Source: Dactylosporangium siamense
GTDB lineage: Bacteria > Actinomycetota > Actinomycetes > Mycobacteriales > Micromonosporaceae
Assembly (NCBI RefSeq): GCF_016862795.1
Contig: NZ_BONQ01000024.1
Coordinates: 62,001 to 126,000, forward strand
DNA: 64,000 bases
Reading direction: 5' to 3'
Shown: positions 51,398-59,551 of the stretch, in pieces
Numbering within the stretch: position 1 is the stretch's first letter
Layout: every line of letters starts with the position of its first letter
Made by a program: the position numbers and the translations under genes
The notes under the pieces: model-generated
The model's database searches: none
Seen by the model: only the letters and a program-made list of their open reading frames with translations
Told to the model about the DNA's origin: nothing

Positions 51398-52342
51398 TCA
51401 GTGTGGAGCAGCAGGCTCGTCGGGAGCCGGGCGGACATCACCGGCACTGCAGTAATTGCCGGGCGAGTGCCACTGGTGCACGATCCGTAGCTCCTGCGCC
51501 GCATCCGCACCCGCTCCCGGGCGCCAGCGTTCGTCTGCCTGCCAGGGGAAGACCGGCTCGGCGGGATTGGCGTGGGCCCACGCGTCCAGTGCCAGCGGGA
51601 TCAACCGCATCCGGCGTTCGATCCACCCGGCGTCCCAGGGCCCTTCCGCGAGGATCTGCTCAGCCGCGCGGAACTCGTAGTACAGGGTGCGGCGCAGGCG
51701 GTTGCCCCGGACCCGTGGCGAGCCGTGGACCAGCATGACGTCGTGGACGAGCACGTCACCGGGGTGCGCCTCGATCTCGACGGCGCCGGGCGGATCCCAG
51801 CCGTGGTCGGTCTCCAGCCGGCACAGGTCGGGAACGTCGCGGTGGGAGCCGGGCAGCACGCGCAACGCGCCCTCGCCGGGCCGGGACTCGTCGAGATAGA
51901 CATCCAGGTTGGCGATGCGCCAGTGCCGCGGATGCGTCGCGTCCTGATGCCAGTGCACCGGAGCCCCGTCACCGGCCGCCTTGAAGACCAGCGACTCGTA
52001 CGTGGGCACGAAGTTCGGCCCGGCCAGGCTCTGCGCGACGCCCAGCAGTCGGGGGCAGCCGAGCAGCTCCAGGGACGCCGCACCGCCCTTGTCGTGTACA
52101 TAGTTGATTCGGAACGGCACGTCGACGCCGTCGCGGTGGGCGACGTCGAAATCATCGGGATTCACGCCGGGCGCGAGGTTGCCGGTGTCAGGTCCGGCGG
52201 TCATCCAGGCTTCGGAGTCGACGCGCAGCCGGTCGATCGTCGACGGGGGGATCAGGCCCCGGAGCATCAGATAGCCGTTGCGGTCGAAGAAGTCGAGCTG
52301 GTCCGCATCGAGCGCGAACGACGGTCGAAGGTTCGTTGACAT
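51398..52342 (-). CDS. phytanoyl-CoA dioxygenase (PhyH) family protein
   Basis: A 314-residue Fe(II)/2-oxoglutarate-dependent oxygenase. The double-stranded beta-helix metal site is visible as WHQD (HxD at about 130) and a later His in LVHGSPRVRGNRLRRTLYYEF, with Arg for 2-oxoglutarate. The N-terminal LDFFDRNGYLMLRGLIPP is typical. It is probably leaderless (TAGCGT, six bases, then ATG). It is convergent with lacI, 16 bp apart. It is paired with the divergent AraC gene. The substrate is unknown. Confidence 0.87.
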   Translation of the reverse strand: MSTNLRPSFALDADQLDFFDRNGYLMLRGLIPPSTIDRLRVDSEAWMTAGPDTGNLAPGVNPDDFDVAHRDGVDVPFRINYVHDKGGAASLELLGCPRLLGVAQSLAGPNFVPTYESLVFKAAGDGAPVHWHQDATHPRHWRIANLDVYLDESRPGEGALRVLPGSHRDVPDLCRLETDHGWDPPGAVEIEAHPGDVLVHDVMLVHGSPRVRGNRLRRTLYYEFRAAEQILAEGPWDAGWIERRMRLIPLALDAWAHANPAEPVFPWQADERWRPGAGADAAQELRIVHQWHSPGNYCSAGDVRPAPDEPAAPH

Positions 52343-52348
52343 CCTTCG

Positions 52349-52387
52349 ACGCTAGGTCCGGGAGCGGGTCGGAAACTCCGGTATCTT
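52349..52387. promoter_or_regulatory. back-to-back leaderless promoters of the PhyH and AraC genes
   Basis: On the minus strand TAGCGT (52349-52354) ends six bases before the PhyH ATG. On the plus strand TATCTT (52382-52387) ends six bases before the AraC GTG. The 51-bp gap holds both, so the two polymerases and any activator must compete for it. Confidence 0.5.
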
Positions 52388-52393
52388 CGCGTC

Positions 52394-53218
52394 GTGTTCC
52401 CGGATTCCACGGCTTCGGAATATGGCTTGGCCTGCTGGTCGGGGACGCCGACAGCGATGCGGTCGCCGCACCGCCACGGCGAGATCGAGGTCAACCTCGT
52501 CACCTCCGGCCGGCTCGCGTACGCCGTCGGCGGTGATGTGCTCGAAGTGCGGGAAGACTCCGTGATCGCCTTCTGGGCGACGATGCCCCATCAGCTCCTG
52601 GACTTCCGTCCCGGCACCCGGGTCCACTGGCTGACCGTGCCACTGCGGACCTTCCTCGGCTGGGGCGTGCCCGAGCAGGTGCTGACCGACCTGCTCGGTG
52701 CCCGGCCGCTGGTCGACGACTCGGCCGCTGCCCTCGGCCAGGACCCGGCGTTGTTCACACAGTGGGCCCGGGACCTCACCTCCGGTCCGGAGCACCGGCA
52801 GATCGCCGAACTGGAGATCCAGGCCCGCCTGCGCCGTCTGGCGCTGTCCCGGCCCGGCGCCGACGCCGGCCACCACGGCGTCGGAGTCCAGGCCGTCACC
52901 CAGGCCGCCGCCATGGTCAGCTTTGTCGCCGCCCGCTACTGCGATCAGATCTCCAGCGCCGATGTCGCGGCTGCCGCCCATCTTCAGGCGAGCCGGGCGA
53001 TGACGGTGTTCAAGACCGTCATGGGCACGACGATCGGCGCCTTCGTGACCGAGTGCCGGGTGGCACAGGCCAAGCGGCTCCTGATCACGACCGGCCTGCC
53101 GCCGGCGGTGATCGCCGCCAGGGTCGGCTTCGGATCGACGAGCCGGTTCTACGCCGCGTTCGCGGCCGCTACCGGCGTGGCACCCGGCGCCTACCGGAGC
53201 CAGGCGACCCCTCCCTGA
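52394..53218 (+). CDS. AraC-family transcriptional regulator
   Basis: A 274-residue regulator with an N-terminal cupin sensor (residues 15-85, MRSPHRHGEIEVNLVTSGRL, with RVHWLTVPL) and a C-terminal double helix-turn-helix (about 180-270, AAHLQASRAMTVFKTVMGTT and FGSTSRFYAAFAAATGVAPG). Start GTG 52394 lies six bases after TATCTT, so translation is probably leaderless. It most likely controls the divergent dioxygenase gene; it could also sense the sugar. Confidence 0.9.
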   Translation: MFPDSTASEYGLACWSGTPTAMRSPHRHGEIEVNLVTSGRLAYAVGGDVLEVREDSVIAFWATMPHQLLDFRPGTRVHWLTVPLRTFLGWGVPEQVLTDLLGARPLVDDSAAALGQDPALFTQWARDLTSGPEHRQIAELEIQARLRRLALSRPGADAGHHGVGVQAVTQAAAMVSFVAARYCDQISSADVAAAAHLQASRAMTVFKTVMGTTIGAFVTECRVAQAKRLLITTGLPPAVIAARVGFGSTSRFYAAFAAATGVAPGAYRSQATPP

Positions 53219-53229
53219 ACCCGCCGGCC

Positions 53230-54753
53230 TCACCGGTCCAGCGCGCGGGACAGCCGCTCCTTCCATTCCTCGCAGTCGCCGCGGACCTGCGGGTATTCGT
53301 CGAGGAAGTTCGCCCAGTCGACCGCCAACGGTGCGATCGACGCCGCGCCGTACCCGTCCGCCGAGGGGCCGAGGTCCTCCCGCAGCACGGCACGGATGAG
53401 ATCCAGGTCGACCGGGCCGTGCTCGGCGAGCAGCACGGCGTCGTAGAGGTCCTTGCCTTGCGGGTAGGCGTCGGTCTCCAGCCACAGCAGCTTCCACGCC
53501 AGCGCCAGCTCGGGCGGCGCCGCGGGAACCTCGAACGGCCCGACCCGCAGCGGCACTGGCGGCACCGGCAGGTGTTCGCCAAACACGAGGTCGACCTGGA
53601 TCGTGCCGGCCGGCACGCCGGGCACCCGGAACGGGAAGGCGAGCCGGCGGCCGGGAACCCGGTCGTAGGTCCAGATCTCCTCGACGGTGACGCCTTCGGC
53701 GGTCAGGCCGGCGCCGGGCCGGTCCCGGACCGCGTCGATCAGCGACTGCAGCGGCGCCCCGGCGCGGGGGTCGCCTACGTCGTGGCCGTGCGGCACGACG
53801 TAGTCGAGGTCGCCGGGCTCGCGGGCGCCCGCACCCAGCTGGATCCGCAACGGCACGCTGCCCCGCATGACGAGGTCGCCGGCCCACGGCCCCTGCGCGA
53901 CGAGGCCGATCAGGTGCTCGATCGCCGCCCACCGGGCCGCCCGCCAGGCCGCCCCGGCGTCCGCGTCCAGGAACTCGGGCTCTCCGGCCCGGTAGCCGTG
54001 CGGGTGGTGCTTCATCGCCGGGTCGAACGCCGCCGACTGGCGCATCCCGGGACCCGGCTCCAGCGGGCGGTATGTGGCAGGGTAGCCCTCCCGCCCCGCC
54101 GGCGCCGACCGCCGCCAGTCGGTCCACGGGTCGCGGGGCAGGTCGAGCCATCCCTGGTCGAGGGCTAGGTTGTTGTCGGCAGCCACGTACTCCTGCTCGA
54201 CGTCGAGCACCTCGTGGCCGGCCGCGCGCAGGTCGTCGACCAGTGCGTCGAGCCGTTGCCGTGCGGTGGCGAGGCCGACCCGCCGGCAGCGCTGGGTGAC
54301 GAACCGCTCGTGCGTGCCGTCCTCGTGCCGCCGGCGCGCGTTGCGCGACAGCCGTGCGTCGTGCGTGCCGGCGAGCTTGGTCAGCGCCGACAGCTGCCGC
54401 CCGGTGTCGCCGGGCAGGCGCAGCTTGACGTGATGTTCGAAGTACCGCTCCAGCGGGTCGCCGAACGCTTCCGCGTCGGTCTGCGGCACCCCCTCGTTCC
54501 ACGGCGCCGCCTCGATCTTGACCCGGCTCGGCATCAGGCGCTCCTGGCGCAGCCGGGCCTCCCACGACGCCGCGATCTGCCGCACCTCCGTGAGGGTGCC
54601 GTCGGCGTGCAAGGTGAGCATCGGCTGCACTGCGTTCGTGCCGCGATCCAGCTCGATCTGCACGTACTTCACGCCGTGCTCCGCGGCGAATGCACCGAGC
54701 CGCTCGGCGCCCCAGCCGCTGACGGTGATGTGAATCTCGAAGTCCCCCGACAT
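53230..54753 (-). CDS. fusion of an FEIHxTV domain and an AbiEii-like nucleotidyltransferase domain
   Basis: A 507-residue protein (520 if ATG 54792 is used). The N-terminal 200 residues begin with MSGDFEIHITV, continue with KYVQIELDRG and ERYFEHHVKLRLP, and end with RHEDGTHERFVTQRC. This part is conserved in actinomycetes but has no function I know. The C-terminal 270 residues have the nucleotidyltransferase-fold signature MRGSVPLRIQLG, then GDLDYVVP (the G-S plus DxD pair) and QGKDLYDAVLLAEHGP, close to AbiEii/AbiGii toxins. It lies downstream of the AbiEi-AbiEii pair on the same strand. Possibly an active NTase toxin that also uses the AbiEi antitoxin; that is inference. Confidence 0.75.
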   Translation of the reverse strand: MSGDFEIHITVSGWGAERLGAFAAEHGVKYVQIELDRGTNAVQPMLTLHADGTLTEVRQIAASWEARLRQERLMPSRVKIEAAPWNEGVPQTDAEAFGDPLERYFEHHVKLRLPGDTGRQLSALTKLAGTHDARLSRNARRRHEDGTHERFVTQRCRRVGLATARQRLDALVDDLRAAGHEVLDVEQEYVAADNNLALDQGWLDLPRDPWTDWRRSAPAGREGYPATYRPLEPGPGMRQSAAFDPAMKHHPHGYRAGEPEFLDADAGAAWRAARWAAIEHLIGLVAQGPWAGDLVMRGSVPLRIQLGAGAREPGDLDYVVPHGHDVGDPRAGAPLQSLIDAVRDRPGAGLTAEGVTVEEIWTYDRVPGRRLAFPFRVPGVPAGTIQVDLVFGEHLPVPPVPLRVGPFEVPAAPPELALAWKLLWLETDAYPQGKDLYDAVLLAEHGPVDLDLIRAVLREDLGPSADGYGAASIAPLAVDWANFLDEYPQVRGDCEEWKERLSRALDR

Positions 54754-54836
54754 CTGCAGCACCACGCCATCCTGCCCGCTCCGCACGCGCATCAGAAGCG
54801 CGGTTTCGTCCTGCTGCTCAGTGGGAATGCGATGGT

Positions 54837-55094
54837 TCAGTCCTGGAGGAGTTGCCGGGCCAGGTCCGGCGCCGTCTCGACCGGTTCGCTGAGGATGGTC
54901 GACCACCACCAGGATGCGCAGTGGCACATGCCAATCAGCCTTGGTGGTGACCTGTCGATCGCTACCCTTCGCGTCTCGCTGGGACCGCAGTCCTTCCCGA
55001 AGCACTTGCCGATGGATTCGACGACCTCGGCGGTCCCGGCCAGTAGCGCGAGGTCGATGACGGCGTGTGCATCGATCGGCTCGCGTGGTTCGTC
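54837..55094 (-). pseudogene. possible gene remnant without a start codon
   Basis: Directly after the AbiEii stop (55095-55097) the same minus-strand frame stays open for 85 codons and looks protein-like: AVIDLALLAGTAEVVESIGK, CFGKDCGPSETRRVAIDRS, LIGMCHCASWWWSTILSE, then a normal end, PVETAPDLARQLLQD and a TGA stop. No ATG or GTG begins it in a sensible place. It may be the 3' end of a lost gene. Family not recognised. Confidence 0.35.
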
Positions 55095-55870
55095 CTACGC
55101 AACCCAGGTTGCCCGCGCCGGATCCCACCGCCCGGCGGCCACTCCGGCCAACACCGGGTCGAGCATTGCCTTCACCAAGGCCAACGCCGCCGGGAACCGT
55201 CCCAACTCCATCAACTGAGGTAGTTCGGTGGCTTTCGCCTCGTATCCGGCCGGCCACAGCGGTCCCGGCACCATGAAGTCCGCAGGCAGCCCGACCCCGC
55301 GCCGCGCGGTTTCCGACAGCAACGCGCGCCGCAGGTCGGCAGCGATGGGCTGCTGAGTGCGAGCGATCAGAACCAGGTCGACGAGATCCTTGTAACGGCT
55401 GGCACGACCTCCGGCGGGTGAGTCATCGAATGCCCAGCGACCAGATCCACCGAAAACGACGCGAACGGCCGCCCACCCAGATCGGCCACGCACGCGAACC
55501 GTCGACCCTTGTCGCCGACGAGCGGGGTCGGCGGCTTGATCTCGAAACTGAGGAAGTCGCCCACGTTGCGCCTGGCGCAGGCCCGGAGTGCCTGCTCCGC
55601 CTCGTCGAGCCCGGTGGTGGATTGCCAGGACAAGTCGATGTCCTTGCTGTGCCGAGCCACCTCCAGGCGTGCCAGCAGCGCGGCGGCACCCTTGAGCACC
55701 CATCGATCAGCATCTGGCGCGCTGAAGACCCGGGCCAACAGCCGGTCGTATGCGAACTGGCGCTGCAGGTCGGTCACCGTGAACGCGGATTCGCTTGCCA
55801 ACTTCTTCAGTCGATCCGTCAGGCCGGCGCGCAACGCTGCGGGCGACCCGTATGGGAATGGCTCCGTCAT
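55095..55870 (-). pseudogene. AbiEii-type nucleotidyltransferase toxin, internally deleted and frameshifted
   Basis: From ATG 55870 the frame encodes a normal AbiEii start: RQFAYDRLLARVFSA, then WVLKGAAALLARLEVARHSK and DIDLSW (the NTase GG/S-x-x-DxD region), up to FSVDLVAGHSMTHPPE near 55410. It then leaves frame. In another frame the AbiEii C-terminus resumes (SRYKDLVDLVLIARTQQPIA to the stop at 55095). Roughly 45 codons that normally join these parts are missing. The start overlaps the AbiEi stop (ATGA), so it was once a coupled toxin. It is now probably inactive. Confidence 0.75.
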
Positions 55871-56505
55871 GCGACATCACCCAACAGCTGGTTTGCCAGC
55901 GCCGGGCCGTCGTCCGCCTGATATCTGCGGGCGAGTGGTGCCACCGACTCGGCGATCTTGTCCACGGTCGTCAGCCCGCGTCGGACCGCCTCCACCGCGA
56001 TGGTGGTCACCGCGCTCCCGTCCTCGTACCCGTCCAACAGGTCCGCCACGATCCGATGCGCCCGGGTCACCGGCAACCCGCCCACCAGGTCCCGGTCCTC
56101 CGGCGGAACCTGACGCAGATACAGCTTTACGTCCTGCCGTCGCGTCTGGGTTCGTACCGGAACGGCGAACTCGTGAATGTCGGCGATCAGGTCCCCGAGG
56201 CCGTACAGCTCTGCCGCGGACCGATGCGACACAACCGCCACCCGGTCGGACTGCACCCGCTGCCACGCCGGCGTGAGCGGATCGAGCTGTAGCCACGCAG
56301 CCCGCAGATCAAGATGACCCGCATCCGGTCCCCCGGCGACCCGATACACACCGTGCGCCACGCGCACCAGCGCCCCAGCCGCCACCAGGCGAGCGAAGGT
56401 CGCCCGAGGTGCCCCCGCCGCGAGAGCTTGGGCACGGGTTACCAGCCCCCATTGATCCTCGGCGATCTCGGTGGCCAGCCGGGCCAAAACTTCAACGGAG
56501 GACAT
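55867..56505 (-). CDS. AbiEi-type antitoxin / transcriptional regulator
   Basis: A 212-residue protein with the AbiEi layout: N-terminal winged helix (DQWGLVTRAQALAAGAPRAT, FARLVAAGALVRVAHGVYRV) and a C-terminal domain (SDRVAVVSHRSAAELYGLGD, GLPVTRAHRIVADLLD). In type IV AbiE systems this protein represses its own promoter and counters the nucleotidyltransferase toxin. ATG 56505 lies six bases after TACACT (56512-56517 on the minus strand), so it is leaderless. Its partner gene immediately downstream is broken. Confidence 0.88.
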   Translation of the reverse strand: MSSVEVLARLATEIAEDQWGLVTRAQALAAGAPRATFARLVAAGALVRVAHGVYRVAGGPDAGHLDLRAAWLQLDPLTPAWQRVQSDRVAVVSHRSAAELYGLGDLIADIHEFAVPVRTQTRRQDVKLYLRQVPPEDRDLVGGLPVTRAHRIVADLLDGYEDGSAVTTIAVEAVRRGLTTVDKIAESVAPLARRYQADDGPALANQLLGDVA

Positions 56506-56511
56506 CTGCAA

Positions 56512-56517
56512 AGTGTA
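56512..56517 (-). promoter_or_regulatory. -10 element of the leaderless abiEi-like transcript
   Basis: TACACT on the minus strand, within an AT-rich island (ATATTTGATACAC), six bases before ATG 56505. Confidence 0.6.
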
Positions 56518-56600
56518 TCAAATATGGCGCTTATTGCAGTCAAGGTGATCGATGGGCTGAGGTTTAGGGAGTGCCACCGTTACCGCTCTCGCGCGGCTGG

Positions 56601-57161
56601 TCAGCCCATCGTTGTGTGAACGAACGCCACCACGTCGTCGGTGGACAGGCCGATCAGGCGGGCCCGGTGGGTGGCCATGAGCAGGAGGTGCGCGACCATC
56701 CGCTCCCGCTGCTCCAGGCTGCCTGCCCACTCCCACAACTGCTCGAAGCCCAAGTCGTCCGCCTCGATGCCGTGCTCATCACGGAGTTGCGCGACCAGTG
56801 CCGCAACGGCGGCGAGCCGGCTCGGACCTGACCGCACACACCGTAGCGCCGGCATCCCACCGAGGTCGGCGAACCGGCACCCGTCAGGTGGTGCCGCCGC
56901 CAGCGCGGCGACCCGGCCGGATTCGACAGGCCCGGTGCACAGCAGGTCGAAGACATACAGCGGCGCACCCGCACCGTTCACCAGGCGGACGTCAAGTTCT
57001 TCGGCGGTAAACCAGTCGATCCCCAGCTTCCGCTGCAGCAACTGGCGGCATTCGAAGTCGGCCAGCCGCGGATCGGCGACCGTCGCCTGCCCGACCTTCG
57101 GCACGTCGATGGTCCATCCGTCGTCCGCGCCGTGAGCCAGGGTCGCCGAGATGGTTTCCAC
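56601..57161 (-). CDS. hypothetical protein
   Basis: A 186-residue cytoplasmic protein that I do not recognise. GTG 57161 is chosen because the longer upstream frame is Arg-rich and unlike protein. Visible stretches are WTIDVPKVGQATVADPRLAD (strand-rich), ADDLGFEQLWEWAGSLEQRE and LLLMATHRARLIGLSTDDVV (helical). There is no signal peptide or membrane segment. It lies 95 bp before the abiEi-like gene on the same strand and could be in the same defence locus, but nothing in the sequence shows this. Confidence 0.55.
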   Translation of the reverse strand: METISATLAHGADDGWTIDVPKVGQATVADPRLADFECRQLLQRKLGIDWFTAEELDVRLVNGAGAPLYVFDLLCTGPVESGRVAALAAAPPDGCRFADLGGMPALRCVRSGPSRLAAVAALVAQLRDEHGIEADDLGFEQLWEWAGSLEQRERMVAHLLLMATHRARLIGLSTDDVVAFVHTTMG

Positions 57162-57450
57162 GCCCGCAGCGTAGCGGGAACAACGCAGCTGGTAGAACCG
57201 TCGGACCGGTTCGGCGTGAGATCGCGTGGACAGGCGCCCAAGGACAACAAGCTCAAGATATTGCGGATTCGACGCTGGCCGGGTGCGGGCCGAGCTTCGT
57301 CGCACCCTTCGGCTTCTTTGTTGGTGTGGGACTTGTCGGTGACGCTGACGAAGACCCGGTTGCCGAGTGGAGCTCCGTCCTCCGACCACGGACCCGCGGC
57401 CAGCCCGGCCGTTTCTTCCCCGCCGCTCGGCGCGTACCCCTGCGGGACAT
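57162..57450. other. stretch without a convincing gene
   Basis: Both strands were read. Short open frames exist but are Arg/Ser/Pro-rich and have no motif. Nothing further is supported before the promoter at 57451. Confidence 0.5.
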
Positions 57451-57479
57451 TGACGGGGTGGCGACGATTCCTTAGCGTT
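57451..57479 (+). promoter_or_regulatory. promoter of the third GH43 gene
   Basis: TTGACG (57451-57456), 17 bp, TAGCGT (57474-57479). It matches the promoter of the first GH43 operon (TTGACA-N17-TAGCTT) in hexamers and spacing. Confidence 0.65.
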
Positions 57480-57496
57480 GACGCATCGAGCGTTCT

Positions 57497-57510
57497 TGAA
57501 ACGATTCAAC
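57497..57510 (+). promoter_or_regulatory. LacI-type operator TTGAAACGATTCAA
   Basis: A 14-bp near-palindrome (one mismatched pair) placed just after the predicted transcription start, the same position as the operator at 34794-34805. Confidence 0.65.
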
Positions 57511-57547
57511 CCAGCGAATGATCCCGGCCGCCACCGTGGAGGTTTCC

Positions 57548-59551
57548 ATGTCCGTTCGCCGCTTCGCCCTGGCCATAGCCGCCGGCGTCCTAGTCCTGTC
57601 CGGTGCCGCCCTCGCCCTGCCGTCGCCCGCGCTGGCCGCGCACACCACGACGATCGTCAACTTCGACAGCAACGGCAACCAGGTCACCCGGTACGACACG
57701 GCAGGCAACGCCGTCGACGCGCACGACGGTGACCTGGCGCTGTTCGGCGGCGTGTACTACCTGTACGGCACCTCATACGACTGCGGCTACGCGCTCAACA
57801 CCAACGGCACACCGTTCTGCGGGTTCAAGGTGTACAGCTCGCCGGACCTGGTGCACTGGACCGATCGCGGGCCGCTGTTCGACGCCTCGACCGCGCTGTG
57901 GCAGGGCCGGTGCGCGCCGCCGCGCTTCGGCTGCTACCGGCCACACGTGGTGCGCAACGCGGCGACCGGGCAGTACGTGCTGTGGGTCAACGGCTACGAC
58001 AACCCGAGCGGCTACCGCGTCCTCACCTCCACCGACCCGGCCGGGCCGTTCACGGAGGTCGCCGAGCCGACGCTCGCCGTGCAGGGCACCGGCGCCGGGT
58101 TCAACAACGGCGACCATGACCTGTTCGTCGACGACGACGGCACCGGGTACATCGCCTACACCGACATCCGCGGCGCCGGCGCCGGCAGCCACGACCAGAT
58201 CATCGAGCGGCTCGACGCCACGTACACGACCGGGACCGGCGCCTACACCCGACTGGGGTCGACGCACACCGAAGCGCCGTCACTGTTCAAGCGCGGTGGC
58301 GTCTACTACTACGTCTACGGACCGACCTGCGCGTACTGCACCGGCACGCAGACCTGGTACAAGCGCGCCACCGCACCGCTGGGCACCTGGACCGCGCCGA
58401 TGAGCATCAACGCCAACTCCTGCGGCGGCCAGCCGTCGTTCGTGGCGGCGATCCCCACCAGCACCGGCACCGAGTACCTCTACGGCAGCGACCTGTGGAA
58501 CGGCCAGAACAACGAGGCGCTCGCCAACTTCCACTGGGCACCGCTGAGCTTCGCCGGCGACGGCTCGATCTCCCCCTTCGCCTGCAGCAACAGCGTGACC
58601 CTGACGCTGACGACGGGCGCGGCCGGTGCGCAGCTGGTACCAGCGGACCGTGACTCCACCGGAGGAGTGGACGGTTACCGCACCTGGTGCGACATCTCGG
58701 CCTCGCTGCTGCGCCGGACACAGAGTTTCGTGGCCACCCGCACCGGAACGCTGACGAGTGCCTCGTACACCACCTTCCAACGCGGCCCGGTCAACGCCGG
58801 CCTGACCATCAGCATCGTGACGGCGAGCGGCAGCCCGTTGTACACCACCACGGTCCCCGCATCGGACATCGGCTGGGCACCGCGCAACGTCACCATCTCA
58901 CCGGACGTGGCGGTGACCGCCGGTACCCGGTACGGCATCCGCGTCACCTCGGCCACCACGACCGGCTGCTACGGCCTCACCTACAACGATGCGGCCCCGT
59001 ACCCGAGCGGCGGCGAGTCGTACAGCACCGACGGCGTCACCTGGATCCCGGAGACCAACCGGACGTCCAAGTTCGAGACCACCATCGGCGCGACCAACCT
59101 CGCCGGCCCGGCCGCCCGCTCCGCGAGCAGCAGCGCCGAGGCGTCGGGCTGGACACTGGCGGCGGTGAACGACGGCCAGCGCACCTCGACACCGACATCG
59201 ATGGGCTGGTCGTCGAACAACAACCTCGGCGTCAACCACGCCGAGTGGCTGCAACTCGACCTGGGCACCGCCCGCGCCGTCAACCGCGTCGACCTGTTCG
59301 CGCGCAGCGACGCTGGGAACGCCGGCCAGGGCTTCCCGGTCACGCTCCGGGTCGAGGTGTCGGCCAACGGCCAGACCTGGGCACCAGCGCTGATCCGTAC
59401 GGGCCTGGCGGTCCCCGGCACCGGTGCGCAGCGGTTCACGTTCGGCGCGCAGGGCGCCCGCTACATCCGGGTCGTCGGCACCAGCCTGCGCAACACGAAC
59501 CCGAACGACCCGACGTACCGGATGCAGTTCGCGGAGATCGAGGTGTACTAG
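57548..59551 (+). CDS. secreted GH43-like propeller protein with discoidin domain (paralogue)
   Basis: A 667-residue exported protein, a close paralogue of the protein encoded at 34834 in all three parts: propeller (NAVDAHDGDLALFGGVYYLY, GDHDLFVDDDGTGYIAYTD, EAPSLFKRGGVYYYVYG), middle sandwich (TGCYGLTYNDAAPYPSGG) and C-terminal F5/8 type C domain ending RNTNPNDPTYRMQFAEIEVY. The signal peptide ends near LAA, residue 32. ATG 57548 has GGAGG before it; a start at 57518 would lack this. Its promoter and operator match those of the first GH43 operon although the genes lie 23 kb apart. The stop overlaps that of the convergent acyl-CoA dehydrogenase. Confidence 0.83.
   Translation: MSVRRFALAIAAGVLVLSGAALALPSPALAAHTTTIVNFDSNGNQVTRYDTAGNAVDAHDGDLALFGGVYYLYGTSYDCGYALNTNGTPFCGFKVYSSPDLVHWTDRGPLFDASTALWQGRCAPPRFGCYRPHVVRNAATGQYVLWVNGYDNPSGYRVLTSTDPAGPFTEVAEPTLAVQGTGAGFNNGDHDLFVDDDGTGYIAYTDIRGAGAGSHDQIIERLDATYTTGTGAYTRLGSTHTEAPSLFKRGGVYYYVYGPTCAYCTGTQTWYKRATAPLGTWTAPMSINANSCGGQPSFVAAIPTSTGTEYLYGSDLWNGQNNEALANFHWAPLSFAGDGSISPFACSNSVTLTLTTGAAGAQLVPADRDSTGGVDGYRTWCDISASLLRRTQSFVATRTGTLTSASYTTFQRGPVNAGLTISIVTASGSPLYTTTVPASDIGWAPRNVTISPDVAVTAGTRYGIRVTSATTTGCYGLTYNDAAPYPSGGESYSTDGVTWIPETNRTSKFETTIGATNLAGPAARSASSSAEASGWTLAAVNDGQRTSTPTSMGWSSNNNLGVNHAEWLQLDLGTARAVNRVDLFARSDAGNAGQGFPVTLRVEVSANGQTWAPALIRTGLAVPGTGAQRFTFGAQGARYIRVVGTSLRNTNPNDPTYRMQFAEIEVY

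Noticed and set aside
55867-56296. Second minus-strand frame overlapping the AbiEi-like gene
   Set aside because: Gly/Arg-rich shadow of the antitoxin gene; only the chosen frame shows the winged-helix and HRSAAELYGLGD segments.
57162-57521. A 129-codon forward frame upstream of the third GH43 gene
   Set aside because: It crosses the promoter and operator of that gene and its sequence has no family feature; the evidence for regulation is stronger.
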